Shown piece after piece: positions 15,667 to 25,223 of a stretch of DNA of 37,828 nucleotides. A program made the position numbers and the translations under genes. Location: the NCBI RefSeq assembly GCF_024741135.1, contig NZ_JANSUY010000023.1, positions 1-37,828 on the forward strand, in the 5' to 3' direction. The stretch is from Aquiflexum gelatinilyticum (GTDB lineage Bacteria; Bacteroidota; Bacteroidia; Cytophagales; Cyclobacteriaceae). Positions within the stretch are counted from its first letter, which is position 1. The number at the start of each line of letters is the position of its first letter. Below the pieces are notes generated by a model. The model was given only the letters and a program-made list of their open reading frames with translations. It was not told where the DNA came from and searched no databases.

Positions 15667-17479
15667 GGTGTTGGGTATTTTCTAGGTTTAAATGCTTTAA
15701 AATTTGGTTTTTGATGGCGTCAGCCGTGATCGGCATGCCGTCATAGTTCAAAACAGGAATCAATTTGGCAGGATTGGTTTCCAATTCCATGATCATCATG
15801 CTGCGCAATTGGGCATCCCGGTTTTGTTCGATGACAAAAACAGTCGAATGGGAATGGATAAATTGAACCACCTCTTCCCCAAAAGGAAAGGCTCTGATTC
15901 TGATCGCATCTACTATGATTCCATTTTCTTCCAAAATGTCCTTAGCTTCCTCTGCCGAAAAAGTGGATGTTCCATAAAATAAAATCCCGATTTCTGACTT
16001 GTTTTCCTTTTGGTACAAATGGGCTTTCGGAACGACTTTCTTCGCCGTTTCCCATTTTACCATCAATCGGTCCATGTTTCTTTTGTATGCAGCACCGTCT
16101 TCGGTATAGGCAGCGTATTCATCCCGTGAAGTTCCTCTGGTAAAGAAGGAGCCTTTGGTAGGATGGGTTCCCGGATAAGTTCTGTACGGTATGCCGTCAC
16201 CATCCACGTCAAGGTATCTACCAAATCGCCCGATATGCTCCAATTCCTCCGCATTGAGTACTTTTCCCCTGTCATACTTTCTTTTTTGATCCCAATGAAA
16301 CGGTTCGCTGATATGGTCATTCATGCCAAGGTCCAGATCGGTCATGACCATGATAGGGGTTTGAAGACGTTCAGCAAGATCAAAACTCTCAGCTGTCATT
16401 TCAAAGCATTCATGCGGTGTGGCAGGGAAAACCAAGACATGTTTGGTGTCACCGTGAGAGGCATAAGCAGCAAGGAGAATGTCCGATTGTTGGGTCCTAG
16501 TGGGCATGCCTGTACTTGGGCCTGTTCTTTGGACATCCACAAGAACAGCAGGTACCTCGGCAAAGTAAGCCAAACCTAGAAACTCATTCATCAAAGAGAC
16601 TCCGGGACCGCTTGTAGCCGTAAATCCTCTTGCACCGTTCCAGTTAGCTCCAATGACCATGCCCATCGCGGCAAGTTCATCTTCGGCCTGGATAATGGCA
16701 AATTTTTTCTCTCCTGTTTCAGGATCAGTCCTGTATGCTTCGCAATAATGCTCAAATGCCTCTGCTACAGAAGTTGAAGGCGTAATCGGATACCATGCCA
16801 TCACTGTGGCACCTCCATAGACTGCTCCAAGGCCGCATGCAGTATTCCCATCAACGAGAATTTTGTCTTTGATGAGGTTCCTTCTTTCAAGATGAAAGCT
16901 TAAGGGATAATCGAAATTGGCCTCGACATAATCCATTCCCAATTTGAGGGCTTGGATATTGGCATCGATCAGTTGCTTTTTACCTTCAAATTGTTCTCCA
17001 ACCAATTTTTCAATTTCGGAATAATCCATGTTTAACAATTTGGCCAAAGCTCCTACATAGATGATGTTTTTTAGGAGCTGCCTTTTTCTTGGGTCAGAAA
17101 AGGCCTCATTGGACATCTCCATCATAGGAACACCGAGGTAATGGATATCTTCTCTGAAATAAGGGGTAGGGAGTTTTTTGGTACTGTCATACATGAAATA
17201 ACCACCCGGCTTGACGCTTTTTATATCCTGCGCCATGCTTTGAGGATTAACTGACACCAAAATATCGATACCTTCCCTTCTCCCCAGATATCCTTTTTCA
17301 CTGACACGTACTTCATACCAAGTAGGAAGTCCCTGAATGTTGGAAGGGAAGATGTTTTTTGGAGTGACGGGTATTCCCATACGGAAAATGGCTTTGGCAA
17401 ACAGGTAGTTGGCACTCGCCGATCCGGTTCCGTTCACATTGGCAAACCGGATTATAAAATCATTGACTGTTTTTGTCAT
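15641..17479 (-). CDS. 2-oxoacid:acceptor oxidoreductase, fused gamma-alpha subunit
   Basis: A 612-aa subunit carrying an N-terminal gamma (POR) domain (about 1-185, opening with RFANVNGTGSASANY) followed by the alpha pyrimidine-binding domain with Y230-P-I-T-P-S-T and a C-terminal domain II. Together with the beta subunit it forms the catalytic core of the oxidoreductase. The ATG at 17479 was chosen because it creates an ATGA overlap with the upstream flavoprotein stop and begins directly before the gamma domain; a longer frame up to 17599 would lie wholly inside the flavoprotein gene and adds no recognisable residues. Order on the minus strand: flavoprotein, alpha, beta. Confidence 0.93.
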   Translation of the reverse strand: MTKTVNDFIIRFANVNGTGSASANYLFAKAIFRMGIPVTPKNIFPSNIQGLPTWYEVRVSEKGYLGRREGIDILVSVNPQSMAQDIKSVKPGGYFMYDSTKKLPTPYFREDIHYLGVPMMEMSNEAFSDPRKRQLLKNIIYVGALAKLLNMDYSEIEKLVGEQFEGKKQLIDANIQALKLGMDYVEANFDYPLSFHLERRNLIKDKILVDGNTACGLGAVYGGATVMAWYPITPSTSVAEAFEHYCEAYRTDPETGEKKFAIIQAEDELAAMGMVIGANWNGARGFTATSGPGVSLMNEFLGLAYFAEVPAVLVDVQRTGPSTGMPTRTQQSDILLAAYASHGDTKHVLVFPATPHECFEMTAESFDLAERLQTPIMVMTDLDLGMNDHISEPFHWDQKRKYDRGKVLNAEELEHIGRFGRYLDVDGDGIPYRTYPGTHPTKGSFFTRGTSRDEYAAYTEDGAAYKRNMDRLMVKWETAKKVVPKAHLYQKENKSEIGILFYGTSTFSAEEAKDILEENGIIVDAIRIRAFPFGEEVVQFIHSHSTVFVIEQNRDAQLRSMMIMELETNPAKLIPVLNYDGMPITADAIKNQILKHLNLENTQHHELSKTAL

Positions 17480-19281
17480 TTCTGTATCAGGGGAAGTGGG
17501 GTGATCATTTGATTGGCTTTGGTGGTGGAATAGAGGAATTTTTGCATATCCCATGCTGAGGTTGGACATCTTTCTGCACAAAGCCCACAATGAAGACAAA
17601 CATCCTCATCTTTCACCATGACCCGTCCGGTTTTGAGTTCTTTGGAAACCAAGAGATCCTGGGTTAGATTTTCTGCCGGTACCAAGAGATTCTGTCTTAA
17701 TTCGGATTCTTCTGCATTGACAGTAAAAGTGATACAGGAAGTAGGGCAGACGTCCATACAGGCATCACATTCGATACAGCGATCTTCGGTAAAAACAGTC
17801 TGTACATCACAGTTGAGGCATCTTTGTGTTTCTTTATAAGCAGTCGCAATATCAAATCCCAATTCAACTTCTTTCTTTCTGTCCTTGAGTGTTTGGGATT
17901 TTTTGGCTTGTGGCACAATGTATCTTTGGTCAATGGCGACACTACTGTCATAGCTCCACTCATGGATTCCCATTTTTTGGCTGATAAGGTTGGTGTAGGG
18001 AGAGGGTCTTTCGTAGACATTCAATCCTTCACAAAATAAATGGATGGATACTGCAGCTTGGTGGCCTTGGGCTACAGCAGTGATGACGTTTTTGGGCCCA
18101 AACGCTGCATCTCCCCCAAAGAAAACCTTGGCGTTGGTGGATTGGAAAGTGACTTCATCCACCACCGGCATTCCCCATTGGTCAAACTCCAAGCCGATGT
18201 TTCTTTCTATCCAAGGGAAACTGTTTTCTTGGCCGATGGCTATCAAGACTTCATCTGCTTCAATGAAAACATCATCTTCTTCCGTTGGGAGCAGTTGTCT
18301 TTTGCCGTTTTCGTCATAGACAGGTTTTACTTTCTGGAATTTCATCCCGATGAGTTTACCGTCTTTGACTTCAAAACTCAGCGGAACATGGTTATCAATA
18401 ATATTGATGTCCTCATGGAGGGCATCTTCTTTTTCCCAAGGGGAGGCCTTCATTTCATCAAATGGGCTGCGGACGACTACCTTCACCTCTTTGCCTCCCA
18501 ACCTTCTGGAGGTCCTACAGCAGTCCATTGCGGTATTGCCACCTCCTAATACGATTACTTTTTGAGCAATGGATTTTGTATGTTCAAAAGCTACACCTGC
18601 CAACCATTCAATTCCGATATGGATGTTTTTGTCCCCTTCTTTCCTTCCGGGCAATTTTGGAAGGTCTCTTCCTTTGGGGGCTCCTGTCCCAACAAATACC
18701 GCATCATAACCACCCTCCAATACTTCCTTCAGACTCTTGACATAGGTCATAAATTGGGTATGGATCCCAAGATCAAGAATAAAATTCACTTCTTCATTGA
18801 GTACCTCTTCGGGAAGCCTGAAAGACGGAATCTGACTGCGCATCATTCCCCCACCTGCGATCTGCTCATCAAATAGGTGGATTTCATATCCTAAAGGAGC
18901 CAAATCCCGAGCCACAGTAAGTGAGGCCGGACCTCCTCCGATTAGAGCAATTCTCTTTCCATTGGAAGGAAAAGGACCTTGGGGCATGTGCTGTTTGACA
19001 TCCCCTTTGTTGTCTGCTGCCACCCTTTTGAGTCTGCAGATAGCGACCGGTTCTTCTTCAACCCTTACCCTCCGGCAAGCCGGTTCGCAGGGTCGGTCAC
19101 AGGTTCGACCGAGTACACCCGGAAAAACATTGGATTCCCAATTGACCATGTAAGCTTCTGTGAATCTTTCAGCAGCGATAAGTCTGATATACTCAGGTAC
19201 AGGGGTGTGTGCAGGGCAGGCGTATTGACAGTCCACTACTTTATGGTAGTATTCAGGGTCTTTGGTATTGGTTGGCTTCAT
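17476..19281 (-). CDS. GltD/NfnL-like flavoprotein with two C-terminal [4Fe-4S] domains
   Basis: A 601-aa FAD- and NAD(P)-binding oxidoreductase, first gene of the operon. The N-terminal Fer4_20-type cluster region has Cys18, Cys22, Cys61, Cys65 and Cys69. The FAD Rossmann motif is GGGPAS at 115-120, the NAD(P) motif is GGGNTAMD, and a GDA-type FAD motif (FFGGDAAFGP) follows. Two ferredoxin CxxCxxCxxxCP motifs lie at 502-512 and 562-572. This layout resembles the glutamate synthase small subunit, NfnL and AegA-type proteins, which pass electrons between NAD(P)H and ferredoxin-like centres. With the downstream oxidoreductase it could act as a built-in electron acceptor for 2-oxoacid oxidation. 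It overlaps the alpha gene by 4 bp (ATGA). Confidence 0.9.
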   Translation of the reverse strand: MKPTNTKDPEYYHKVVDCQYACPAHTPVPEYIRLIAAERFTEAYMVNWESNVFPGVLGRTCDRPCEPACRRVRVEEEPVAICRLKRVAADNKGDVKQHMPQGPFPSNGKRIALIGGGPASLTVARDLAPLGYEIHLFDEQIAGGGMMRSQIPSFRLPEEVLNEEVNFILDLGIHTQFMTYVKSLKEVLEGGYDAVFVGTGAPKGRDLPKLPGRKEGDKNIHIGIEWLAGVAFEHTKSIAQKVIVLGGGNTAMDCCRTSRRLGGKEVKVVVRSPFDEMKASPWEKEDALHEDINIIDNHVPLSFEVKDGKLIGMKFQKVKPVYDENGKRQLLPTEEDDVFIEADEVLIAIGQENSFPWIERNIGLEFDQWGMPVVDEVTFQSTNAKVFFGGDAAFGPKNVITAVAQGHQAAVSIHLFCEGLNVYERPSPYTNLISQKMGIHEWSYDSSVAIDQRYIVPQAKKSQTLKDRKKEVELGFDIATAYKETQRCLNCDVQTVFTEDRCIECDACMDVCPTSCITFTVNAEESELRQNLLVPAENLTQDLLVSKELKTGRVMVKDEDVCLHCGLCAERCPTSAWDMQKFLYSTTKANQMITPLPLIQK

Positions 19282-19407
19282 GGTTGAATGGGTTTGAATT
19301 CACTTTGCCTTATTTTTCTAAAGAAAAAGACAAGGCTTTTTAAAGCTAAGAAATTTCAGAATTTAATGCAGATACCTTAAGATAAAAATTCTATTTTATT
19401 TTGAAGG

Positions 19408-19439
19408 TTGATAAATATGCAAAATGACGCATACTTTTG
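19408..19439 (+). promoter_or_regulatory. Bacteroidota-type promoter upstream of the SDR gene
   Basis: TTG at 19408-19410, a 21-bp spacer, then TACTTTTG at 19432-19439, matching the -33 TTG and -7 TAnnTTTG pattern of Bacteroidota. It ends 38 bp before the ATG at 19478. It lies in the divergent gap shared with the oxidoreductase operon; no matching element was found for the minus strand. Confidence 0.5.
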
Positions 19440-19477
19440 ACCAAGGAATGCAGGTATATATTTAAATAAATTTGGTT

Positions 19478-20239
19478 ATGAAACTCCATCAAAAATCTTT
19501 TATCCTCACAGGGGCAACAAGCGGAATGGGAAGAGCCATTGCATTGGATTTTGCCAAAGAAGGAGCAAATCTAATCCTGAGCGGAAGGGATGAAGAAAGG
19601 GGAAAATCACTTTTGGCCGAAATAAAGGCAAATGGGGGAGAAGCCTGTTTTTTGTCAGGAGACGTCGGAGACATACAATACAACAAAAAAATGGTTGATT
19701 TGGCAATTTCCTCATTTGGTCAGTTGGATGGATTGGTGACCAATGCAGGAATGCTTGGTTTGGGTTCAGTGACGGAATTGGAGCCCTCAGATTGGGACAT
19801 CACATTCAGAACCAATGTGGATTCGGTCTTTTATCTTTTGAAATTCGCCTTGCCAGAAATGCTCAAAAGGCCATCTGCAGCTGTGGTGGTCAATTCCTCC
19901 ATCGCAGCCTACAAATCATTTCCAAACCATCCTGCCTATTGTGCTTCCAAAGCAGCTTTATTGGCTTTGGCAAAACAGACTGCGGTAGATTATGGACCAA
20001 TTGTCCGGGTCAATACCATTTGTCCCGGTCCGGTAGACACGCCGTTTATCCATGCTTCTGCTATTGCATTTCCTGACCCTGCCCAAGCAGTGGCCAATGC
20101 AGGAAAAGCAACTTTGCTTAAAAGATTAGGCTTACCGGCAGACATTTCCAAATTGGCACTTTTTCTGGCAAGTGATGATTCTTCCTGGATTACAGGTAGC
20201 GCATTTACGATTGATGGGGGAATATTGGCAGCAGGTTAA
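19478..20239 (+). CDS. Short-chain dehydrogenase/reductase (classical SDR)
   Basis: A 253-aa NAD(P)-dependent oxidoreductase. Visible are the cofactor motif T11-G-A-T-S-G-M-G18, the NAG motif (T88-N-A-G91), catalytic Ser141, Tyr154 and Lys158 (YCASK), and the post-catalytic CPGPVDTPF. The start ATG at 19478 was preferred over an in-frame TTG 6 bp upstream because it places the first strand directly before the glycine motif. The specific substrate is unknown; FabG-like reductases and sugar or alcohol dehydrogenases share these features. The basic or acidic residue after the second strand (SGRDEER) suggests NADP is possible. It ends 11 bp from the converging regulator gene. Confidence 0.92.
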   Translation: MKLHQKSFILTGATSGMGRAIALDFAKEGANLILSGRDEERGKSLLAEIKANGGEACFLSGDVGDIQYNKKMVDLAISSFGQLDGLVTNAGMLGLGSVTELEPSDWDITFRTNVDSVFYLLKFALPEMLKRPSAAVVVNSSIAAYKSFPNHPAYCASKAALLALAKQTAVDYGPIVRVNTICPGPVDTPFIHASAIAFPDPAQAVANAGKATLLKRLGLPADISKLALFLASDDSSWITGSAFTIDGGILAAG

Positions 20240-20250
20240 ATCCCGATAAA

Positions 20251-20985
20251 TTATACTTTATTTAGCATCCGGTGAAGATCATCTTTGAATTGTTTTCCGA
20301 CCGGAATTAATTTTCCTGCAATTTCGACATGGGATTCGGCAACGGCGTCAAGCTTTGAAAAATTGACGACAAAAGACCTGTGGACACGAACAAAATTCTT
20401 CTGATCCAGTTTTTCACACAATTTATTCAGTGGGCTTACAATGAGGTAGTTTTGGTTAAAAAGATTGATTTTACAATAGTTTCTTTCAGCTTCAATATAG
20501 AGGATTTCTTCCAGTAAGACTTTGATGAGTTTGTTTTGGTTTCTGATAAAAATCCTGTCGCCTTGGTATTCCACCATGGTTTCATTGGAAAGAAAATCCT
20601 GGTCTTTCTCCTTGATTTTTTCCTCTACCAATGCGATGGTTCTCTCAAGGTCTAATTTCTTGAAAGGTTTGGCAATAAAGGCAAAAGGATGTGTTTCTCT
20701 CGCTTTGATAAAAGTGGCATCGTCCACATTCGCAGTAAGGTAAATGATGGGGATGTCAATGTATTGTTGGATGGTTTTTGCAGTTTCTATTCCGTTTATT
20801 TTTCCTTTTAGCTGGATATCCATCAATATCATGTCAGGTTTATTTTCCAAAGCATGGTGTACAGCTTCTTCACCCCGAGATTCCAAACCGGTAACTTCGT
20901 ACCCGAGATTGGTCAGCTGCAGACCTATGTTTGCAGCTATTATCATGTCGTCTTCTACTATGAGTATTCTTGTTTTTTGATTCAT
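20251..20985 (-). CDS. LytTR-family response regulator
   Basis: A 244-aa regulator with an N-terminal receiver domain (about 5-120: acidic Glu11-Asp12-Asp13, phosphoacceptor Asp56, Thr84, Lys106) and a C-terminal LytTR DNA-binding domain (about 145-240) marked by the FVRVHRSFVVNFSKLDA segment. It starts within the stop of the sensor kinase gene (ATGA overlap), so kinase and regulator form a translationally coupled two-component pair. LytTR regulators usually bind direct repeats upstream of target promoters; no such site was identified here. The target genes are unknown. Confidence 0.95.
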   Translation of the reverse strand: MNQKTRILIVEDDMIIAANIGLQLTNLGYEVTGLESRGEEAVHHALENKPDMILMDIQLKGKINGIETAKTIQQYIDIPIIYLTANVDDATFIKARETHPFAFIAKPFKKLDLERTIALVEEKIKEKDQDFLSNETMVEYQGDRIFIRNQNKLIKVLLEEILYIEAERNYCKINLFNQNYLIVSPLNKLCEKLDQKNFVRVHRSFVVNFSKLDAVAESHVEIAGKLIPVGKQFKDDLHRMLNKV

Positions 20986-22925
20986 GCAGCTTTATGGATT
21001 TGAAATTCAAAAAAGACTTCTGTTCCGGAATTCGTCACAAGGGACATTTTTCCATCAAGTTGGCGGGTGAGGAGTTGGATCAATTGGGTTCCAAAACCGG
21101 AACCATGGACTTCAGGATTGGTGCCGATTCCGATCCCGTTATCCGAAACCTGAAGATAGAGGTGGGACTCTCTTTCTGACAAAGAGACTTTGATTGAGCC
21201 TTTGTTCCCGTTTGGGAAAGCGTATTTGAGTGAGTTTGATAATAATTCGTTGACAATCAATCCAATCGGGATTGCTTGGTCTATTTCAAGTTCCAATGGT
21301 TCCATAGTACAGATCAAGGATACACGCTGCGAAGCATTAAATGTATCAATGATGTACTCACCGAGGTTTAGGAAGAAATCCTTCATCTCTATGGTTTTTA
21401 AGTTTCCTCCCTGATAAAGCCTCTGATGGATCATTCCTATACTATGTACTCTGTTTTGGGTTTCTTCCATGATTCCCTGAAATTCTTTGTTATCAATCTT
21501 GGCTGTCTGAAGCGCAAGTAGACTCGAAATCGTTTCAAGATTGTTTTTTACCCGATGGTGGATTTCTTTGAGTAAATGTTCCTTTTCGAGATTCTGCTTT
21601 TCCAAAAGAAGGTTGTACTTTTTTCTTCGGACCAAGACAACATATGAAATCCCAAGAATGACCACCAAAAATCCGGCTAGTGTCAGGATAAAAATCTGCA
21701 GGATTTTTTGCTTTTCCAATCGTGCCTCCTGCAGGTTTATGGTATTTTCTTTTTGGGAAACATTCATTTCTGTTTGTAGGAGCGAAATTCTTTGGTCAGC
21801 TTCTGCTGTAAAAACGCTCTGCTTGAGTTTGTCGTAAGTTCTACTTGCTTCCAAAGCTTTGGCAAACTTTTTATCACCTTCATAGGCCTTACTTAATTCA
21901 AGATAAACCAGACTCAAATAATACTTGTCTCCAAAATCATTTGTCGCTACCTGAATGCTTTTTTCTAAAAATTCAATGGCATGGGAAAAATGTCCGATGC
22001 TGTTATTGGATTTGCCCAAAGAAAGCAAAGACCGCATGATCATAAAATCATTTTCCAATAATTCGGCATATTTCAATGCTTCGAGACCTGATTTTTCGGC
22101 AGCTATATAATCACCTTTCTGATTGTATAAATCCGAAAGAGCGATATACGTGTCACTTAGGTTGTTATAAAATCCATATTTTTCACCGATGGCAATGGAT
22201 TTTTGAAAGTATCCCAACGCTTCATCAAGCCTGTTAAGTTTGATCAAATTATTTCCAACGACATGGAGCGTAAAATCAAAATCTAAGTCAAGAAGATTTC
22301 TTTTTTCAAAAAGCGCCAGGGATTTTAATCCATATTCCAATCCGATACTGGGTTTTCCCTGTTTCCAAAAAAGGTTGCTCATGTCAGAATAGGCCATGGC
22401 TATTGCTTTTTCGTCTCCGTACTTTTCACCGATTTTCAATGTTTTGGAAGCATATTCAAATGCTTCTCCAAGATTTCCCCTTCTTTCAAACACATATCCA
22501 AGATTGGTGTAGAGCAGCCAAGTTTCATTTTCGGGGATTTTTTCAATGGCGCTTTTCAAAACCATCTCAGCCCAATCCAGCTCATCGAGTCTCAAAAGGA
22601 TGGCCCCCTGTGAAACCTGTAATTTTCCTTCCCAATACACATTGCCTTTTTTCCTCGCTTCTTCAAGCCCTTTATTGATGATGGACAATGATTTTTTTAG
22701 ATTTCTGGTGTGGGTAAAATAACCAAGGTCATTTAGTACTTTTAATCTCAAAGAGTCATTTTTTAATTTTTCGAGACTTTTTTCAAGGTTTTCAAGGTAA
22801 TCATCTCCAAAATCATCGGTATCTAAAAATACCTGCCTGTATTTCATTTCTCCATTGGAAAAATAAACCTGAGCCTCTGTTTTGAGGGTAATTGAAAAAA
22901 ACAGAAAGACAACAATCCATTTCAT
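20982..22925 (-). CDS. Sensor histidine kinase with periplasmic TPR domain (HisKA_2 type)
   Basis: A 647-aa membrane kinase. It has a signal peptide (MKWIVVFLFF core), a TPR region of about residues 40-380 with repeated tetratricopeptide-like helices (for example A-L-G-Y-F-Q-K-S-I and Y-I-A-L-S-D-L-Y-N-Q-K-G-D), a coiled linker, one transmembrane segment near 395-417 and a positively charged exit (RRKK). The kinase core has EIHHRVKNN, with His457 the likely phosphoacceptor (HisKA_2 pattern), followed by a HATPase_c domain with NELLSNSLKYAF and the glycine-rich DNGIGIG. This TPR-sensor/LytTR pairing is common in Bacteroidota; the signal sensed is unknown. The 257 bp upstream hold no recognisable element. 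Confidence 0.94.
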   Translation of the reverse strand: MKWIVVFLFFSITLKTEAQVYFSNGEMKYRQVFLDTDDFGDDYLENLEKSLEKLKNDSLRLKVLNDLGYFTHTRNLKKSLSIINKGLEEARKKGNVYWEGKLQVSQGAILLRLDELDWAEMVLKSAIEKIPENETWLLYTNLGYVFERRGNLGEAFEYASKTLKIGEKYGDEKAIAMAYSDMSNLFWKQGKPSIGLEYGLKSLALFEKRNLLDLDFDFTLHVVGNNLIKLNRLDEALGYFQKSIAIGEKYGFYNNLSDTYIALSDLYNQKGDYIAAEKSGLEALKYAELLENDFMIMRSLLSLGKSNNSIGHFSHAIEFLEKSIQVATNDFGDKYYLSLVYLELSKAYEGDKKFAKALEASRTYDKLKQSVFTAEADQRISLLQTEMNVSQKENTINLQEARLEKQKILQIFILTLAGFLVVILGISYVVLVRRKKYNLLLEKQNLEKEHLLKEIHHRVKNNLETISSLLALQTAKIDNKEFQGIMEETQNRVHSIGMIHQRLYQGGNLKTIEMKDFFLNLGEYIIDTFNASQRVSLICTMEPLELEIDQAIPIGLIVNELLSNSLKYAFPNGNKGSIKVSLSERESHLYLQVSDNGIGIGTNPEVHGSGFGTQLIQLLTRQLDGKMSLVTNSGTEVFFEFQIHKAA

Positions 22926-23182
22926 TTATGAAATATAGTATTTAAAAAACATCAAAATAACCTGATTAGCAGATAATTATTCCTCCGAAAATTTTTTGGC
23001 ATCATTCGGACAATATAAGCAGTCATTAGTCCTAAGTAGATTTTAAATCCAAATTTTCATGTTTTTATTGAATCAGTTTAAGGCCAATAGAGTATTCTCC
23101 TGTGGAAGAGATTTAATCTAAAGACTTCTGATTCCATTTGCGATAATCGACATATTTATCCTAAACCTTGTTCCATAAAATT

Positions 23183-23707
23183 ATGAAAAATGCAATGTTA
23201 ACCGGAATTATTGTCCTGACCATGGTTGGTTGTGAATCAAAGCAGAGGTATACCCAAAATTCAAAGGAGATCGAAACGGTAAAGACTATTTTTGATAATT
23301 ACATCAATGGAGATTGGGATGCATATAAATCTCATTATGCGGATAATGCACAGATTTTTATCAACGCTACAGAAAACAATCCTGCTAATATTCAGGAATT
23401 GATCGCACAGCAAAAAATCGAGATTGAAGGCCTTTCGACTTATTCCATCGACACTGAAAATCAAAATTTGGAAATGGTGCTTGACGATAAAGGAGAGACA
23501 TGGGTCAATTATTGGGGAGTTTGGAAAGGAACTTTGGCAGCTAACCAAGAGACCTTCGAAATTCCAATCCATATAACCTTCGAGTTTGTGGATGGAAAAA
23601 TCGTCAAAGAGTTGGGTTATTGGGACAATTCAAAAATTACCTTGGCAATGATGCAGATTCAGGCTGCAGAAGCTGCCAAATCCAAAGATACTGATCCTGA
23701 ACAATAA
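23183..23707 (+). CDS. NTF2/SnoaL-like lipoprotein
   Basis: A 174-aa predicted lipoprotein: signal MKNAMLTGIIVLTMVG with Cys17 in a Met-Val-Gly-Cys lipobox. The mature part has the cone-shaped NTF2/SnoaL fold pattern (an early helix IFDNYINGDWDAYKSHYADNA, later strands including WVNYWGVWKG and a final FVDGKIVKELGYWD). The ATG at 23183 was preferred over an in-frame TTG at 23168 because it gives a standard lipoprotein signal. Function unknown; members can be isomerases, hydrolases or ligand-binding proteins, and no catalytic residue set is clear. The last 20 residues are charged and probably disordered. Confidence 0.8.
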   Translation: MKNAMLTGIIVLTMVGCESKQRYTQNSKEIETVKTIFDNYINGDWDAYKSHYADNAQIFINATENNPANIQELIAQQKIEIEGLSTYSIDTENQNLEMVLDDKGETWVNYWGVWKGTLAANQETFEIPIHITFEFVDGKIVKELGYWDNSKITLAMMQIQAAEAAKSKDTDPEQ

Positions 23708-23918
23708 GGACCCATGCGGTTAATTGCCGTTGGGAATTTGCTTTGGATTTTATTTCACATTAGAATTTTGTAAACCCTTGTTGAACAAATAGTGAAGATT
23801 CAAATGAAACGGTTTGAATTTTAGTTGATGAGAAAATCGGGGTAGGGAACCAATAGTAATTTTGAGGAGCTCTATCCCGATTCTTGTTTTTATTTCATTT
23901 ATCCCCCCCAAATTTACT

Positions 23919-25223
23919 GTGATAACACAAACAAGTTATGCTGCTTTAACCCCTATTCAGACCGATGAACGAGTCACTTCACTCGATGTGATGCGAGGAA
24001 TTGTACTCTGCGGGATTTTGATTATGAATATCAATGGGTTTGGCTTGGCTTTTGGCTATAATGATCCTTCTGTCTTGGGCGGAGATACAGGTTTGAACCT
24101 GTACACTTGGATGATGAGTAACCTCTTTTTTGAAGGAACCATGCGCGCATTATTCTCCCTGCTTTTTGGTGTTGGGATGTTTATATTTTTGGATAGGTTG
24201 CAAAAAAAAGGAGCCGGTATCAATGCCGCCGACATCTATTTCCGCAGGATAAGTTGGCTTCTGGTTTTTGGTTTGATCCATGGCTATCTTTTGCTATGGG
24301 TAGGAGAGATTCTATACAATTATGCCCTTATGGGATTTTTGGTCTATTCCTTTAGGAATATGGTCCCCAAAAAACTTATGTATATCGGTTTAATTCTAAT
24401 GATTGTAGGGACCGGATGGAATTACTATGACTATCGCCAAGATGAGAAATGGTTTGCCAAAGTGGAGGAGGCTGACTTGGCCTTGGCTTCCGGTCAGGAA
24501 CTTACTAAGGAATTAAATGAAGCCAAGGATTCTTGGGAGAAAAGAGAATCTAAAACCTCCCCTGAGGCAACTGAAAAATTTATTGAAGAAATGCAAAAGG
24601 GGTATTTTTCAGTTCTGGCACACTTGGCACCCATCAATTATGATTTTAATGTCAACGAACCTTACAGAGGAGACCTTTGGGATGTCTTGAGTATGATGTT
24701 GATCGGGATAGCCCTCTTTAAGTGGGGAATTCTTTCAGGGGAAAAGTCATCTTCTGTTTACTGGCTGATGGTAGGTATTGGTTATCCGATTGGGATTGCC
24801 GTCAACTATTATGAGATGAAGCTGGTTTTGGATGCCCAATTTTCAACCCTTTCTTTCAGTGAGTCCAATTTAACCTACTATTGGGGGAGATTTTTTGTGG
24901 CGATGGGTCATGTAGGTCTGATCATGCTTTTTTGCAAATCTCCTTTCTTCATTTTGCTGAAAAAATCTCTCGCAGCTGTCGGCAAAATGGCCCTGACCAA
25001 TTATCTCATGCATTCTGTGATATGTATGTTCGTATTCACAGGAGTAGGGTTTGGTCTGTTTGGACAGCTGGAGCGGTTTGAGCTGTTGTATGTGGTTATT
25101 TCCATCTGGGTTTTTCAATTAATCCTAAGTCCGATCTGGTTGAAATATTTTCATTTTGGACCGGTCGAATGGATCTGGAGGAGTTTGAGTTATATGCAAA
25201 AACCTCCATTTAGGAAGGCTTAG
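23919..25223 (+). CDS. DUF418 polytopic membrane protein
   Basis: A multi-spanning inner-membrane protein of the DUF418 family (distantly related to acyltransferase-3 and HGSNAT-like proteins). The family signature at the N-terminus is SLDVMRGIVLCGILIMNI, followed by FEGTMRALFSLLFGVG and a C-terminal DUF418 region ending in PVEWIWRSL. About nine or ten hydrophobic segments are visible, with a hydrophilic loop near residues 180-240. The start is uncertain: GTG at 23919 gives a family-typical short cytoplasmic lead of about 20 residues before SLDVMRG, while a TTG at 23862 would add 19 unusual residues encoded by a C-rich stretch. Substrate unknown. Confidence 0.85.
   Translation: MITQTSYAALTPIQTDERVTSLDVMRGIVLCGILIMNINGFGLAFGYNDPSVLGGDTGLNLYTWMMSNLFFEGTMRALFSLLFGVGMFIFLDRLQKKGAGINAADIYFRRISWLLVFGLIHGYLLLWVGEILYNYALMGFLVYSFRNMVPKKLMYIGLILMIVGTGWNYYDYRQDEKWFAKVEEADLALASGQELTKELNEAKDSWEKRESKTSPEATEKFIEEMQKGYFSVLAHLAPINYDFNVNEPYRGDLWDVLSMMLIGIALFKWGILSGEKSSSVYWLMVGIGYPIGIAVNYYEMKLVLDAQFSTLSFSESNLTYYWGRFFVAMGHVGLIMLFCKSPFFILLKKSLAAVGKMALTNYLMHSVICMFVFTGVGFGLFGQLERFELLYVVISIWVFQLILSPIWLKYFHFGPVEWIWRSLSYMQKPPFRKA

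Noticed and set aside
17480..17599. Longer N-terminus for the 2-oxoacid oxidoreductase alpha subunit
   Set aside because: The extra 40 residues are encoded inside the flavoprotein gene in another frame; the ATGA overlap at 17476-17479 is the natural start.
22926..23182. Promoter for the histidine kinase operon
   Set aside because: Only an off-register TATTTTG was seen on the minus strand, without a TTG at proper spacing; not supported.
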